Shown in pieces: positions 48,891-58,847 of a DNA stretch of 64,000 bases (its first letter is position 1; every line of letters begins with the position of its first letter). The stretch lies in the NCBI GenBank assembly GCA_910577925.1, contig CAJTOI010000009.1, positions 1-64,000 of the forward strand. The letters run 5' to 3'. The DNA comes from an uncultured Roseburia sp. (GTDB taxonomy: Bacteria > Bacillota > Clostridia > Lachnospirales > Lachnospiraceae). The position numbers and the translations under genes are program-made. Below the pieces are notes generated by a model. That model was not told the DNA's origin. It was given only the letters and a program-made list of their open reading frames with translations, and ran no database searches.

Positions 48891-49683
48891 TTTCTGCCTC
48901 CATCCTTTTTCCCGTGACAAAGTTCCCGGTCAGCACCACGGCGAGAATCAGCACGAAAATCACCGCGGACAGCGCCCAGAGCGCCGTCTTAATCTCCGTG
49001 TGAGACCCCCGCGTGGCATTTACCACGTAGGTGCTGATGGTGTCAAACGTCGCGGGCTTCGTGTAAGTCGTGATAAAATAATCGTCCAAAGACAGCGTCA
49101 CCGCGAGCATAAAGCCGGACACAATCCCCGGTACCAGCTGGGGCAGCACGACGCGAAACAGCGCCGAAGCCGCACCCGCGCCCAGGTCTCTCGCGGCTTC
49201 GTAGATACTGTTGTCCATCTGTTTTAAGCGGGGCAGCACCGACAGATACACAAACGGCGCCTCCAGCACCACATGCCCCGCCACCAGCGGGAAAAAGGTC
49301 TCCTTGCTTCTTCCGAACACCACAATCAAAAGCACGCAGAGCGAAAAACCGGTCACGACCTCCGCATTCACCACCGGAATCTGATTCAGGAAATTAAGCG
49401 CGCGCCTTCCTCCGCTGCGGGAATAAAACGCGCCGATCGCGCCGACGGTGCCGAGAGCCGTGGAAATCGCCGCCGAGCCGACTGCAAGCACAAAGGTGCC
49501 GCGTATCATATCGGAAAGTTCCTCCGTCGTAAACAATGTCACATAATTTTTCAGAGAAAAATTTCCGGCTGTTCCGATGACGGACGTATCCGTAAAACTG
49601 TAAACCATAAGCGTCAGCACCGGCACATACATAAACAGGAGCACAAGCGCAAGCCATGACAGCCGTATTGTTTTCTTTATCAT
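48880..49683 (-). CDS. potC: Polyamine ABC permease PotC
   Basis: 267 residues, six helices, with the EAA loop EAARDLGAGAASALFRVVLP that contacts the ATPase. Overlaps potB by 4 bases and potD by 11, so the four genes form a tightly coupled operon. The N-terminal helix WLALVLLFMYVPVLTLMVYSF is typical of PotC. Confidence 0.93.
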   Translation of the reverse strand: MIKKTIRLSWLALVLLFMYVPVLTLMVYSFTDTSVIGTAGNFSLKNYVTLFTTEELSDMIRGTFVLAVGSAAISTALGTVGAIGAFYSRSGGRRALNFLNQIPVVNAEVVTGFSLCVLLIVVFGRSKETFFPLVAGHVVLEAPFVYLSVLPRLKQMDNSIYEAARDLGAGAASALFRVVLPQLVPGIVSGFMLAVTLSLDDYFITTYTKPATFDTISTYVVNATRGSHTEIKTALWALSAVIFVLILAVVLTGNFVTGKRMEAENDR

Positions 49684-50471
49684 AAGATTGCCCCCCTGCT
49701 TGTCTCTTCCTCGCCGAAGCCGTTCGTCGCCCAGGTGATGACAAAAATAATCGCCAGAAGAACGATCGAAATCATCGACCCGCTGTGCCAGTCATAGGCG
49801 TTAAAGTAGCTTCCGATCAGACTTCCCATAATGTAAGTACTGTTGTAGAGCATATCAAGAATCACATAATTGGTCATGGACGGCAGAAATACCATCGTCA
49901 CGCCGCTGATTAACCCCGGCATGCTCAGCGGCAGCGTCACTTTCAGGAACGTAACCGCGGCGTCCGCGCCCAGATCCGCCGCCGCCTCCAGATAGGAGTT
50001 ATCCAGCTTCTCTAAGGTCGTGTACAGCGGCAGAATCATAAACGGAAGGAAATCGTAAGTCATACCCAGCACCGTGTTAAAAAAGGGGTGATAGGCCAGA
50101 TTTCCCTCAAGAACCGTGAGTACCTCCTTGAGCGCCGCCACGCGCAGCGTAAAATTAATCCACATCGGCGCAATGAACAGCACCAGCAGCACGGTTTTTC
50201 TCCGAAGCCTGCTTCTCGCGAGAAAATATGCCGTCGGATAGGCGATGACTACGCAGCAGAGCGTCGACGAAGCCGCAACCGCAAGACTGTAGCAGAGCGT
50301 GCCGATCGTGTTCGGACTCGTGAAAAAATTTGCAAAATTCTGCACGGTAAATCTGCCTTCCCCGTTGGTAAAGGCATAGTACAGCACCACAAGAAGCGGC
50401 GCCGCAACAAAACAGACCAGAAACACCGCATAGGGAAGCCCCAGCTGCTTTCTCGAGAAATGCAGTTTCAT
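49680..50471 (-). CDS. potB: Polyamine ABC permease PotB
   Basis: 263 residues, six helices, with EAA loop EAAADLGADAAVTFLKVTLP. Its start overlaps the potA stop (ATGA) and its end overlaps potC. It forms the membrane channel together with PotC. Confidence 0.93.
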   Translation of the reverse strand: MKLHFSRKQLGLPYAVFLVCFVAAPLLVVLYYAFTNGEGRFTVQNFANFFTSPNTIGTLCYSLAVAASSTLCCVVIAYPTAYFLARSRLRRKTVLLVLFIAPMWINFTLRVAALKEVLTVLEGNLAYHPFFNTVLGMTYDFLPFMILPLYTTLEKLDNSYLEAAADLGADAAVTFLKVTLPLSMPGLISGVTMVFLPSMTNYVILDMLYNSTYIMGSLIGSYFNAYDWHSGSMISIVLLAIIFVITWATNGFGEEETSRGAIL

Positions 50472-51928
50472 CCTTCCGTCTCCTCTCCGTTCTCCGCAAA
50501 GGAAAGTTCAATCCTGTCCTTCGGGATTTTCAGGCTGACATAATCGTTTTCATTCCAGAGGTACTCGTCGTGCAGATGAATATCCTCCTCGCTTTTTGTC
50601 CGGACAATGTAGTGATAGTGGTCTCCCTTGTATATCAGCGAAATAATATGGCCGCAGATGCCCCCGGTGTCTGTATCGTCGCTCATGGACACCGCACGAA
50701 CCGGAATCCGCACGGAAACCTTTACCCCGTCCGTATGGATTTCATTGCCCGAAGCGTCCGTAAGAACTCCCTCTGCGCTGACGGAGGAACCCTCGTACAG
50801 CTTTGTCAGATCGCATTCGTACTCGCCCTCGGCAAATACCACCGTATAATTTCTGGTGAGCACGCCCTCAAAAATATTCAGGTTGGTCTCGGCCATAATC
50901 ACATGAATCCCGTCCGGCTCCACGCACATGCCGATGGTATCCCCTTCTTTTACGCTCTTTGTGCTCTGAATGACAATCTCGTTGTCCCCGGATGCGACGA
51001 TAATCTCATAGTGCATCCCTTTGAAAATGACAGAGCTGACAACTCCTGTCACGGTCCCCCGCTCCGGAGACGTCATGATGATATCCTCAGGCCGCACGAC
51101 GACATCCACGCGCGCTCCGAGCGGCATATCGTCGAGACAGTCGAAATCCGCCCCGCAGAAACGGACCCGCCTGTCCCCCGTCATCCTTCCGTTATAGATA
51201 TTGCTCTCGCCGATAAAGTCTGCCACAAACACGTTTTTCGGCTCGTTGTAGATCTCCTCCGGCGTGCCTACCTGCTGGATCATACCGTCCGCCATGACCA
51301 CGACCTTATCCGACATCGTAAGCGCTTCCTCCTGGTCGTGCGTCACATAGATAAACGTGATTCCAAGCTCCCGGTGCATCGCCATCAGCTCTAACTGCAT
51401 CTCTTTGCGCATCTTTAAGTCCAGCGCTCCGAGCGGTTCGTCGAGCAGAAGAATCTCCGGCTCGTTTACAATCGCACGCGCGATCGCCACACGCTGCTGC
51501 TGACCGCCGGAGAGCGTCGCGATACTCCGCCGCTCAAAGCCCTCCAAATCCACAATTTCAAGCGCGCGCCGGACTTTTCTTCGGATTTCCTCTTTCGGAA
51601 GCTTTTTTAACTTAAGCCCGAACGCAATATTTTCATAAATATTCAGATGCGGAAACAGCGCATACCGCTGAAACACCGTGTTAATCGGCCGCTCGTTCGG
51701 CGGCAGCCTGCTGATGTCCTCCCCGTTGAGCAGAATCTGCCCTTCGGTCTGAATATCGAATCCGGCAATCATCCGCAGCGTCGTCGTCTTCCCGCAGCCG
51801 GACGGCCCCAAAAACGTCACAAACTCGCCCTTTTTTACCTCAAGATTAAAATCTCTGACCGCCTCAAAGTTATCGTCAAAACGCTTTTTGATTCCCCGCA
51901 GTTCTATGATATTTTCCGATAAGCTCAT
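50468..51928 (-). CDS. potA: Polyamine ABC ATPase PotA, extended
   Basis: 486 residues versus about 360-370 normally. ATPase domain: Walker A GPSGCGKTTTLRM, signature LSGGQQQRVAIARA, Walker B EILLLDEPLGALD. Then a TOBE-like region (~250-345) and an additional ~130-residue C-terminal part (from about VFAEGEYECDLTKL) with strands resembling a second TOBE-type unit (GHIISLIYKGDHYHYIVRT). The extension may bind a regulator or substrate. First gene of potABCD. Confidence 0.92.
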   Translation of the reverse strand: MSLSENIIELRGIKKRFDDNFEAVRDFNLEVKKGEFVTFLGPSGCGKTTTLRMIAGFDIQTEGQILLNGEDISRLPPNERPINTVFQRYALFPHLNIYENIAFGLKLKKLPKEEIRRKVRRALEIVDLEGFERRSIATLSGGQQQRVAIARAIVNEPEILLLDEPLGALDLKMRKEMQLELMAMHRELGITFIYVTHDQEEALTMSDKVVVMADGMIQQVGTPEEIYNEPKNVFVADFIGESNIYNGRMTGDRRVRFCGADFDCLDDMPLGARVDVVVRPEDIIMTSPERGTVTGVVSSVIFKGMHYEIIVASGDNEIVIQSTKSVKEGDTIGMCVEPDGIHVIMAETNLNIFEGVLTRNYTVVFAEGEYECDLTKLYEGSSVSAEGVLTDASGNEIHTDGVKVSVRIPVRAVSMSDDTDTGGICGHIISLIYKGDHYHYIVRTKSEEDIHLHDEYLWNENDYVSLKIPKDRIELSFAENGEETEG

Positions 51929-52011
51929 GTTTCTCTCAAGCCTCCGCTTCTTTTCTGATTGTAGCAGTGCGATACCTGCTCCTCTGACACGAAAAACAAT
52001 ATTTCCCGTAT

Positions 52012-52055
52012 AAAAACAGAGTGATCAAGATGCCTTTCGTTTCTTGACCACTCTG
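52012..52055 (-). terminator. Rho-independent terminator after the hybrid kinase gene
   Basis: Minus strand stem CAGAGTGGTCAAGA / TCTTGATCACTCTG (one G-T mismatch), loop AACGAAAGGCA, then TTTTTAT. Confidence 0.9.
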
Positions 52056-52160
52056 CCTTTCGTTCCTATGCCTTTATCGCTGATAAAATATTATCCGATA
52101 ATGCGCGGAATGTCAATATCTACTTTTCACGGTTAGCGCTGCAGTCCGGGCGGCGTGCTG

Positions 52161-55100
52161 CTATCCCGCCCGCCGCCCGGACACATAAACCCGCTCAATC
52201 TGACCCGCGGCATCAAATCCGCACGTTAAGACAAGCCGGCAGGGCGCCGCATTTCTGCCGTCGCATTTCATCGGCATGTCAAACACAAGGTCCTCCTCCT
52301 GCTCCTTTAACGCCGTCAATGACAGCCTTGACAGCCATCCGGCCTGCTCCTCCTCCGGAATGTAATCCCGCAGAATCACATCCATGACCACATCATAGCT
52401 TATCTGCTTTCCCACCAGCTCCGGGTGAAACACATCCTGGAGCATCACGATGGACTCTCTCTTGAGATTAATCTCCCAGCAGATATCCGTAAAATACGAC
52501 TGGCTCTTAAACAGCGGATGATTGTACCGGTGCAGACCGGCCTCCTTTTCCTTGCGCGTGAGTCCGTAATTTTCCGTCCGATGCGTCCTGACGTCCCCGC
52601 TCTCCTGCTCCGGCACGTGTCTGCCGCCCAGCCATTTGTTCATCACACGCAGAAACTGGCTGACATCCAGAGGCTTTGCGATATGCTCATTCATGCCGGC
52701 GTTCATGGACGCCCGTATATCGTCGGCAAACGCATTTGCCGTCATCGCAAAAATCGGTATCTTCGCCGCGTCCGGCCGCTGCAGCGCCCGGATTGCCCGC
52801 GCCGCATCGTTTCCGTTCATAACCGGCATCTGAATATCCATCAGAATCACATCGTAATAGCCCGGCTGCGACAACGTCATCTTATCTACGGCCTCGCTGC
52901 CGTCTTTTGCCCACTCTATTTCAAAACCTGTCATGCCGAGAATTTCCATCGCAATCTCCGCATTCAGATCATTGTCCTCGGCAAGCAGCACGCGTCTTCC
53001 CTTGAAATCCTCCCTGGCCGTTGCGTCGACCAGAGTCTCTACCTGCTCCGGCTCCTTGTCCCCCAAAAGCGCTTCCATCACACGAACCAGACGCGAGCGG
53101 AACAGCGGCTTTCCGAGAAACGCATTGGCTCCTGCACCGCGCGCCTCCAGCTCGATATCCGACCAGTCGCAGGCGGATATAATGACAATCGGCATGTCCT
53201 CCCCGACAATCCGGCGGATTCCCCGCGTAACGTCAATCCCTTTCATATCAGGCAGCTTCCAGTCCAGAAATACCGCAAAATAATCGTCCTGCTGCTCATG
53301 TCGGCTTTTCACCCTGTCCAGAGCTTCCCTGCCGCAGAGCACCCACTCACCGCGGGCGCCAAGCTCGTTTAAAATCGCACAGGTCGCCTCGCAGGAAAGT
53401 CTGTCGTCATCTACGACCAGCACTTTCAAATCCATGAAATCCGGCAGAAATACCGTATCTTCCTTCTGCAGTTTCAGAAAAACGGCGACCGTGAACTTCG
53501 TGCCTTTCCCGAGGCTGCTCTCCACCTGGATATCTCCGTTCATCATGCGGACGATATTCCTCGTAATCGGCATTCCGAGCCCGGTTCCCTGGATTTTGGC
53601 AGTCTGGCTGCTGTTTGCTCTAACAAAAGGTTCAAACAGGTGCGGAAGATATTCCTCCGACATTCCGATTCCGTTGTCCTCAAACACAAACTCATAACAG
53701 CCGTGCAGCGGAATCACGGACGGCTTTTCCGAGATGGAGATGCTGATTTTACCGCCTTCCGGCGTATATTTGATCGCATTCGTCGTCAGATTTGTAAAGA
53801 CCTGCTGGATGCGGAGGCTGTCGCCGATTACCTTTTCATGCTGCACGTCGCAGACCGCCACATTCAGACTGTGGTGTTTTTCCTCGATCTGCGGCCGCGT
53901 CATTGTAATCAGATTATCAATCAGATCCGGCAGATCAAATTCCTCTTCCGCCAGGTCCACCTTCCCGGATTCTATTTTGCTCATATCCAGCACTTCATTG
54001 ATGAGCGCAAGCAAGTGACGGCTCGACACCGTAATCTTTTTCAGACAGTCCTCCACCCGCTCGCAGTCGTCCAGATGGGCTCCCGCGATCGCGGTCATTC
54101 CGATAATCGCATTCATCGGCGTCCGGATATCATGGCTCATATTGGAAAGAAACTGTGTCTTCGCCGCATTCGCGCGGTCCGCAGACTCAAATGCGTCCTG
54201 CAGCGCCTGTCTCGACTGCTGCTCTCTCTCCTTCTCCTCGTTAATCTGCCTTGAAGACCAGAGCACGTGGCACAAATCTCCGTTTTCATACCGATCCACC
54301 ACCGTAAAAATCCCCTGGCACCAGCCCATTTTGTGGATCCGGTATTCAATTGACAGGCTGTCGCGGTTTTTCATGCGGTCCGAGAGACTCTCAAGATTTA
54401 AAAATCTCATCATCTCCTCCCGATGCTCTTCCAAAACCGAAGTCTCGACCCAAAGGCGGAAGCCTTTTGACGCCGTCCCCCGATTTGCCAGATATTCCTG
54501 TAAAAAATCGAGGCTCGTCAATTCTTTGTAGGTATCGTTTTTTACGTCTATATAGTAGGTGCAGAAATAAATCCCGCTCAGGCTTCCGATGATATTAAAC
54601 TTCTCCTGCTCGGCCGCAATATATTCCTGTTCCTTTTTGAGCACCGTCTCAAGCGCCACTTTCTGTTCCAGTTCCTTTTTCTTTGCCGCATCAATCTGCT
54701 GTACCACAAACAGGACATCAACCAGGCTGCCCTTCTCATCGTATGTGACCGGAATAAAACTGCAGCGGCACCACCCGTAGGTTTTGCCGCGGAATTCATA
54801 GCTGATCATACGCTGCCCGAGCAGACGCTCCGTCAGATTATCCGTCCGGATAAACTCCGCCACGTCCTGCATATACTCCGGCTGTACAATCCCGCTCATA
54901 ATCACGGAAAAGTGCTGGCTGATAGAACCGTTTGTCCCTACCACGCTCCGGACACTCTCCTCCGCGCCCAACTCCACAAACTGATCCGTCCGCAGATGAA
55001 GAACATACAGTGACAGGTAGATGCGGGCCAGGGAATCGATAATAGAAAGATAGCGCTCTTTGTCCCCGTAGATATCGGTCTGCGCGATCGTTCCGCCCAA

Positions 55101-55460
55101 AAGCCACGGCGCCCCATCCTCGTGCCTTGCAACCTGTCCGACGGCATGGCACCAGTGATAATCGCCGCTCCTCCACCGCATCCGGCATGTGACGTCGTAG
55201 CTTCCCCCGTCCGACACCGCATTCCGGTATGCTTCCAGCACGCCTGCCCGATCCTCCGGATGCAGGCGGCCGATCCAGTCTTCCCGCTCGGCCGGGAAAT
55301 CCTCGTCCTTCGCATAGCCGAACATGCTTTGAAGACTCTCGTTCCAGAAAGCCTTTTTCATCGCTCCCGTCTCGTCGAGCTCGATGAACCAGATGCCGGA
55401 TTTCACACCTTTGTCTGTTAAATTCGGGTTTTCCTGTATCGAATGAAAATGCTGCCCCAT
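52161..55460 (-). CDS. Hybrid sensor histidine kinase with two receiver domains
   Basis: 1099 residues, no membrane helix, so cytoplasmic. A PAS domain (~20-130), two further sensor regions (~135-265 and ~285-410), HisKA with His near 443 (FLSNMSHDIRTPMNAIIG), HATPase (~520-680, DNGIGMS, GTGLGMPI), receiver 1 (~690-805, Asp in FLDWKLPDMKG), receiver 2 (~845-965, Asp in ILMDIQMPVMNG), and a ~110-residue C-terminal extension of unknown fold. It probably relays to an outside histidine phosphotransferase. It stands alone between potA and the YesN gene, with its own terminator. The signal and output are unknown. Confidence 0.92.
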   Translation of the reverse strand: MGQHFHSIQENPNLTDKGVKSGIWFIELDETGAMKKAFWNESLQSMFGYAKDEDFPAEREDWIGRLHPEDRAGVLEAYRNAVSDGGSYDVTCRMRWRSGDYHWCHAVGQVARHEDGAPWLLGGTIAQTDIYGDKERYLSIIDSLARIYLSLYVLHLRTDQFVELGAEESVRSVVGTNGSISQHFSVIMSGIVQPEYMQDVAEFIRTDNLTERLLGQRMISYEFRGKTYGWCRCSFIPVTYDEKGSLVDVLFVVQQIDAAKKKELEQKVALETVLKKEQEYIAAEQEKFNIIGSLSGIYFCTYYIDVKNDTYKELTSLDFLQEYLANRGTASKGFRLWVETSVLEEHREEMMRFLNLESLSDRMKNRDSLSIEYRIHKMGWCQGIFTVVDRYENGDLCHVLWSSRQINEEKEREQQSRQALQDAFESADRANAAKTQFLSNMSHDIRTPMNAIIGMTAIAGAHLDDCERVEDCLKKITVSSRHLLALINEVLDMSKIESGKVDLAEEEFDLPDLIDNLITMTRPQIEEKHHSLNVAVCDVQHEKVIGDSLRIQQVFTNLTTNAIKYTPEGGKISISISEKPSVIPLHGCYEFVFEDNGIGMSEEYLPHLFEPFVRANSSQTAKIQGTGLGMPITRNIVRMMNGDIQVESSLGKGTKFTVAVFLKLQKEDTVFLPDFMDLKVLVVDDDRLSCEATCAILNELGARGEWVLCGREALDRVKSRHEQQDDYFAVFLDWKLPDMKGIDVTRGIRRIVGEDMPIVIISACDWSDIELEARGAGANAFLGKPLFRSRLVRVMEALLGDKEPEQVETLVDATAREDFKGRRVLLAEDNDLNAEIAMEILGMTGFEIEWAKDGSEAVDKMTLSQPGYYDVILMDIQMPVMNGNDAARAIRALQRPDAAKIPIFAMTANAFADDIRASMNAGMNEHIAKPLDVSQFLRVMNKWLGGRHVPEQESGDVRTHRTENYGLTRKEKEAGLHRYNHPLFKSQSYFTDICWEINLKRESIVMLQDVFHPELVGKQISYDVVMDVILRDYIPEEEQAGWLSRLSLTALKEQEEDLVFDMPMKCDGRNAAPCRLVLTCGFDAAGQIERVYVSGRRAG

Positions 55461-55604
55461 CCGCGCCTCTCCTTTTCGATGTTCTTCTTTTGTTATATAC
55501 TATACCATAGATTCTCCTTTCAGTGTATACTTAATGTCCGCTAAAATAAGGAAAACGAACTACATCTATAGCAATTCCGTCTTTCGGGCTCAGACATGCT
55601 TCCT

Positions 55605-57041
55605 CTATGAATAATCCCGATTCCTCCGGTACTCGGTGGGCGATACGCCACAGGCGCTCTTAAATGTCTTCATGAAATGTTTCTCATTTTCATATCCCAC
55701 GCGTCTGCCGATCTCCGCAACCCTGAGATCCGTCTCCGCGAGCAGCCGCTTTGCCTCTTTCATCCGTATATCGCGCAAATAGTTCACGAAATTGCAGCCG
55801 GTATACCGCTTAAACTCGTACGAAAACAGGGAATAATTCATCGATATCATATTCGACACCACTGCCATATTCAAATCCTGGCCATAGTTTTCCTTAATGT
55901 ACTCCACCGCCTTTTGTATCTTATGTTTATTTCTGTAATCCTCAAATTCCATATGTATCCTGCCGTGAAACTCCCGCATCCAGGCGGTCATGTCCGCGGC
56001 AAACGCGTCTATCGTCGGCCAGGAAAAGACATTCGCAAACCCTGCAAGCCTCTCATTGTCCACTTCCAGCACATTCTGATACGTCGACCAGACGCCATCC
56101 GTCAGTATCCCGACATTTTCCGCAAAAGAGTCCACGCTCACCTGTCCCCGCTTTACCTCCCAGACAATCCCTTCAAAAATACGGCAGGCCTCCTCAAACT
56201 TATCCGTCGCAAGCATCTGCACAATCTGGTGAATCCGATTTGTGTCTACCAAAAATACCCCCCTGGTATTTTGGGGCGCGTAGGCCATGATGCCCTTTCC
56301 CCTGCCAAACGCTTCACTCCTCGCGGCCCGGCTCTCCAGATACGCCTGCTTTAGCTCCCGCAGCCCCTGATGCGGCAGGCTCTCGCCTGCGGAACTGCCC
56401 TTTAAGACATCCTCACAGAGCTGCCCTTTCTTATGCTCCTCCACAATAAAAATCTGCTGTCCTGCAAGCTCTTCCAGACAAATATAGTCACCGATGCCAT
56501 TTTCTCCTTTTTCTCTGCAGTACACGACATAAGGTTCCGCGTAAAACAGCCTGCCGAACTGGCCCGTCATCGCGGCGAGTTCCTTTTCATCGACATTCTC
56601 CTGCAGCATAAAATACTTTAGCTGCCTGTGGCTGATACTCCGGATTTCTTCGTCTTTCTGCTGATTTTCTTCGATCTCGCGGTTAAACTTCTCTAAAATC
56701 TCCCGCACCTTCTCCCTGTCCACCGGCTTTAAGAGATACTCTCTGACCCCCTGGCGCATCATCTCCACGGCATAGGAAAAATCGTCATACCCGCTGACCG
56801 CAACCGTGAGCGGGACATGTTCGCACTCCTGCATCGCCTGCACCAGCGCAATGCCGTCCATTTTGGGCATACGGATATCCGTAAACATCACGTCGATTTT
56901 CTGTTCCTTTAAAATCTCAAGCGCCATCTGGCCGTTGCTGCACTCCATGATAACCTCCACCGGAACTCCGCTCCGCTGGACCATGGCCTTCATCCCCTGC
57001 CGTATCATTTTCTCATCTTCCACAATTAATACTGTCTTCAT
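55605..57041 (-). CDS. YesN-type response regulator (receiver + AraC)
   Basis: 478 residues: receiver (~1-120; VEDEKMIRQGMK, phospho-acceptor Asp in VMFTDIRMPKMDG, Lys in YLLKPVDREK), a central linker, and a C-terminal AraC DNA-binding region with two helix-turn-helix motifs (LNMAVVSNMISMNYSLFSYEF; LRVAEIGRRVGYENEKHFMK). It is the partner of the YesM-type kinase, whose stop overlaps its start (ATGA). It likely controls the neighbouring sugar transport genes. Confidence 0.94.
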   Translation of the reverse strand: MKTVLIVEDEKMIRQGMKAMVQRSGVPVEVIMECSNGQMALEILKEQKIDVMFTDIRMPKMDGIALVQAMQECEHVPLTVAVSGYDDFSYAVEMMRQGVREYLLKPVDREKVREILEKFNREIEENQQKDEEIRSISHRQLKYFMLQENVDEKELAAMTGQFGRLFYAEPYVVYCREKGENGIGDYICLEELAGQQIFIVEEHKKGQLCEDVLKGSSAGESLPHQGLRELKQAYLESRAARSEAFGRGKGIMAYAPQNTRGVFLVDTNRIHQIVQMLATDKFEEACRIFEGIVWEVKRGQVSVDSFAENVGILTDGVWSTYQNVLEVDNERLAGFANVFSWPTIDAFAADMTAWMREFHGRIHMEFEDYRNKHKIQKAVEYIKENYGQDLNMAVVSNMISMNYSLFSYEFKRYTGCNFVNYLRDIRMKEAKRLLAETDLRVAEIGRRVGYENEKHFMKTFKSACGVSPTEYRRNRDYS

Positions 57042-58846
57042 ATTTCCTCTCCCCGGGTTTCTGAAATTTCGTGCCGTTTCGGTATTCTTACAATAACCTT
57101 CGTGTAACAGCCCAAACGCGAGGCAATCTCAATGCCGTACTCCTCGCCGAAATTCATGTGTATGCGGTCCTGCACATTCTTAAGTCCGATCCCGTTTCCC
57201 GAGCCGCCTCCGGCTGAAATCTCGCCGGTAATCCTGCCGTACAGCTTCCGTACCTCTTCCTCGGTCATCCCTTTCCCCGCATCCGTAATCTCTATCGCGC
57301 AGTCCGTCCCGGATATGCTTCCCTTGATATAGATCGTCGTATCCTCCGCGAGCTGCTCTATCCCATGGTAAATCGCGTTTTCCACAATCGGCTGCAAAGA
57401 CATCTTCGGTATTTCCTGCAGCATCACTTCTTCGGAGACATTCAGTGACAGAAAAATCTCATAGTCAAACCGCAGATTGATGAGCGCCAGATAATTTCTA
57501 ATATATTCAATCTCTTCGCGCACCGTCACATTCCCGGACACCCATTTCATACTGTAGCGCAGCAGACGCCCCAGCGCCGTGATAGCGTCCGAGATCTCAT
57601 ATTTTTCCTCGATCTCGGCCATCATTTTTATCGACTCCAGCACATTATAGATAAAATGCGCGTTAATCTGATTCTGCAGCGCCCGGATCTCGGAATCCTT
57701 CGCCAGAAGCTCCCTTCTGAGATTATCTTCCATCAACTGCCGGATGCGCTCCATCATTTTATTGATCTGGGCGCCGAGCTCTCCCATCTCATCTTTACCG
57801 CAGTCCTCGATCACGACATCCAGATTCCCGTTTTGTATCTCCCGGATGGAGGCGATAATCTCGTAAAACTTGCGCAGGACGCCTTTTACGATCCGGTTAA
57901 TCAGAAATGCCAGCGCCACCAGAAGCGCCGCCATCGCGACAATAAAAATATCCCGCATTCGAAAGACCTCTCCTACCGCCCCCGTGATTGTCTGCGCACA
58001 GACAAACATGCCGTTTAATTCTTTTACCGGCATGTAGCCGACAATCAGCTTCTCCCCGTCAATTTCCGTATAGTAAGCCTCCTGGTTTTCGGAAGCTTCA
58101 TTCTGTGCCAGAATGATGTCCATAAGCTCCGCTGCACGCGCGCTTCCGCTGCCGTCATAGCGCTTTCCTTTCTCGTCAATAAAGCAGCTGAACATACCGT
58201 CTTCCTGTTCATACAGCCCCGGAAACATCGTCTCCATCTCCATTGCCACCTCCAGGATTCCGATTGTTCCATTTTCCACATCGGTCATCACCGTCACAAA
58301 AGACAAAATGGATTTCTGCTGCATGGAACCGTTTTCCTCAAAAATCCGATCCGTATAGCCAAATTTCCACCCTTCCGACGCGTCTTTTGCCCACGCGAGC
58401 TTTTCCATCCGGGACCGCCGGAACAGAATCGGCATCATCTCCTGCATCGTATCGCTGTCTGCGTACACCCGCACCTGATACAGATAGGGATTGCTGTTCA
58501 CCATGCGCTGCAGGGACGCGATGTCCCTTTTATAAAACGATATCAGCTCCTCCGTCGGAATATCTTCCCCCTCTTTCGTCCGGTTCAGAAAATGATTCAG
58601 CCCCGTGTCGTTCCGAAAAATCTGCGTGGACATATTCACGGATTCCACATTTTTAAGGATCTGCCCGTGATTCTTCTCCATTTTATATTCCAGAGACACT
58701 CTCTGCTGTTCAACGACATTCCGCTCCATATTGCGAAACAAAATCCCCGAAAGCACCGCCATACATACCGCGACAAAGAGAATGATCATTCCGGTAAATT
58801 TTGTATTCAGTTTCATTCCCCGAAAACATTCGATTATCTTTTTCAT
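57038..58846 (-). CDS. YesM-type sensor histidine kinase
   Basis: 602 residues: N-terminal helix (MIILFVAVCMAVLSGILF), a ~250-residue extracellular sensor, second helix (IFIVAMAALLVALAFLIN), HAMP (~315-370), then the phospho-acceptor His in ALQNQINAHFIYNVLESI and an ATPase domain ending GNGIGLKNVQDR. The usual motif is NPHFLYN; here Pro is Ala (NAHFIYN), while His is kept. The start follows the stop of the binding-protein gene by one base, so they are coupled; the binding protein may present its ligand to this kinase. Confidence 0.93.
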   Translation of the reverse strand: MKKIIECFRGMKLNTKFTGMIILFVAVCMAVLSGILFRNMERNVVEQQRVSLEYKMEKNHGQILKNVESVNMSTQIFRNDTGLNHFLNRTKEGEDIPTEELISFYKRDIASLQRMVNSNPYLYQVRVYADSDTMQEMMPILFRRSRMEKLAWAKDASEGWKFGYTDRIFEENGSMQQKSILSFVTVMTDVENGTIGILEVAMEMETMFPGLYEQEDGMFSCFIDEKGKRYDGSGSARAAELMDIILAQNEASENQEAYYTEIDGEKLIVGYMPVKELNGMFVCAQTITGAVGEVFRMRDIFIVAMAALLVALAFLINRIVKGVLRKFYEIIASIREIQNGNLDVVIEDCGKDEMGELGAQINKMMERIRQLMEDNLRRELLAKDSEIRALQNQINAHFIYNVLESIKMMAEIEEKYEISDAITALGRLLRYSMKWVSGNVTVREEIEYIRNYLALINLRFDYEIFLSLNVSEEVMLQEIPKMSLQPIVENAIYHGIEQLAEDTTIYIKGSISGTDCAIEITDAGKGMTEEEVRKLYGRITGEISAGGGSGNGIGLKNVQDRIHMNFGEEYGIEIASRLGCYTKVIVRIPKRHEISETRGEEI

Positions 58847-58847
58847 C

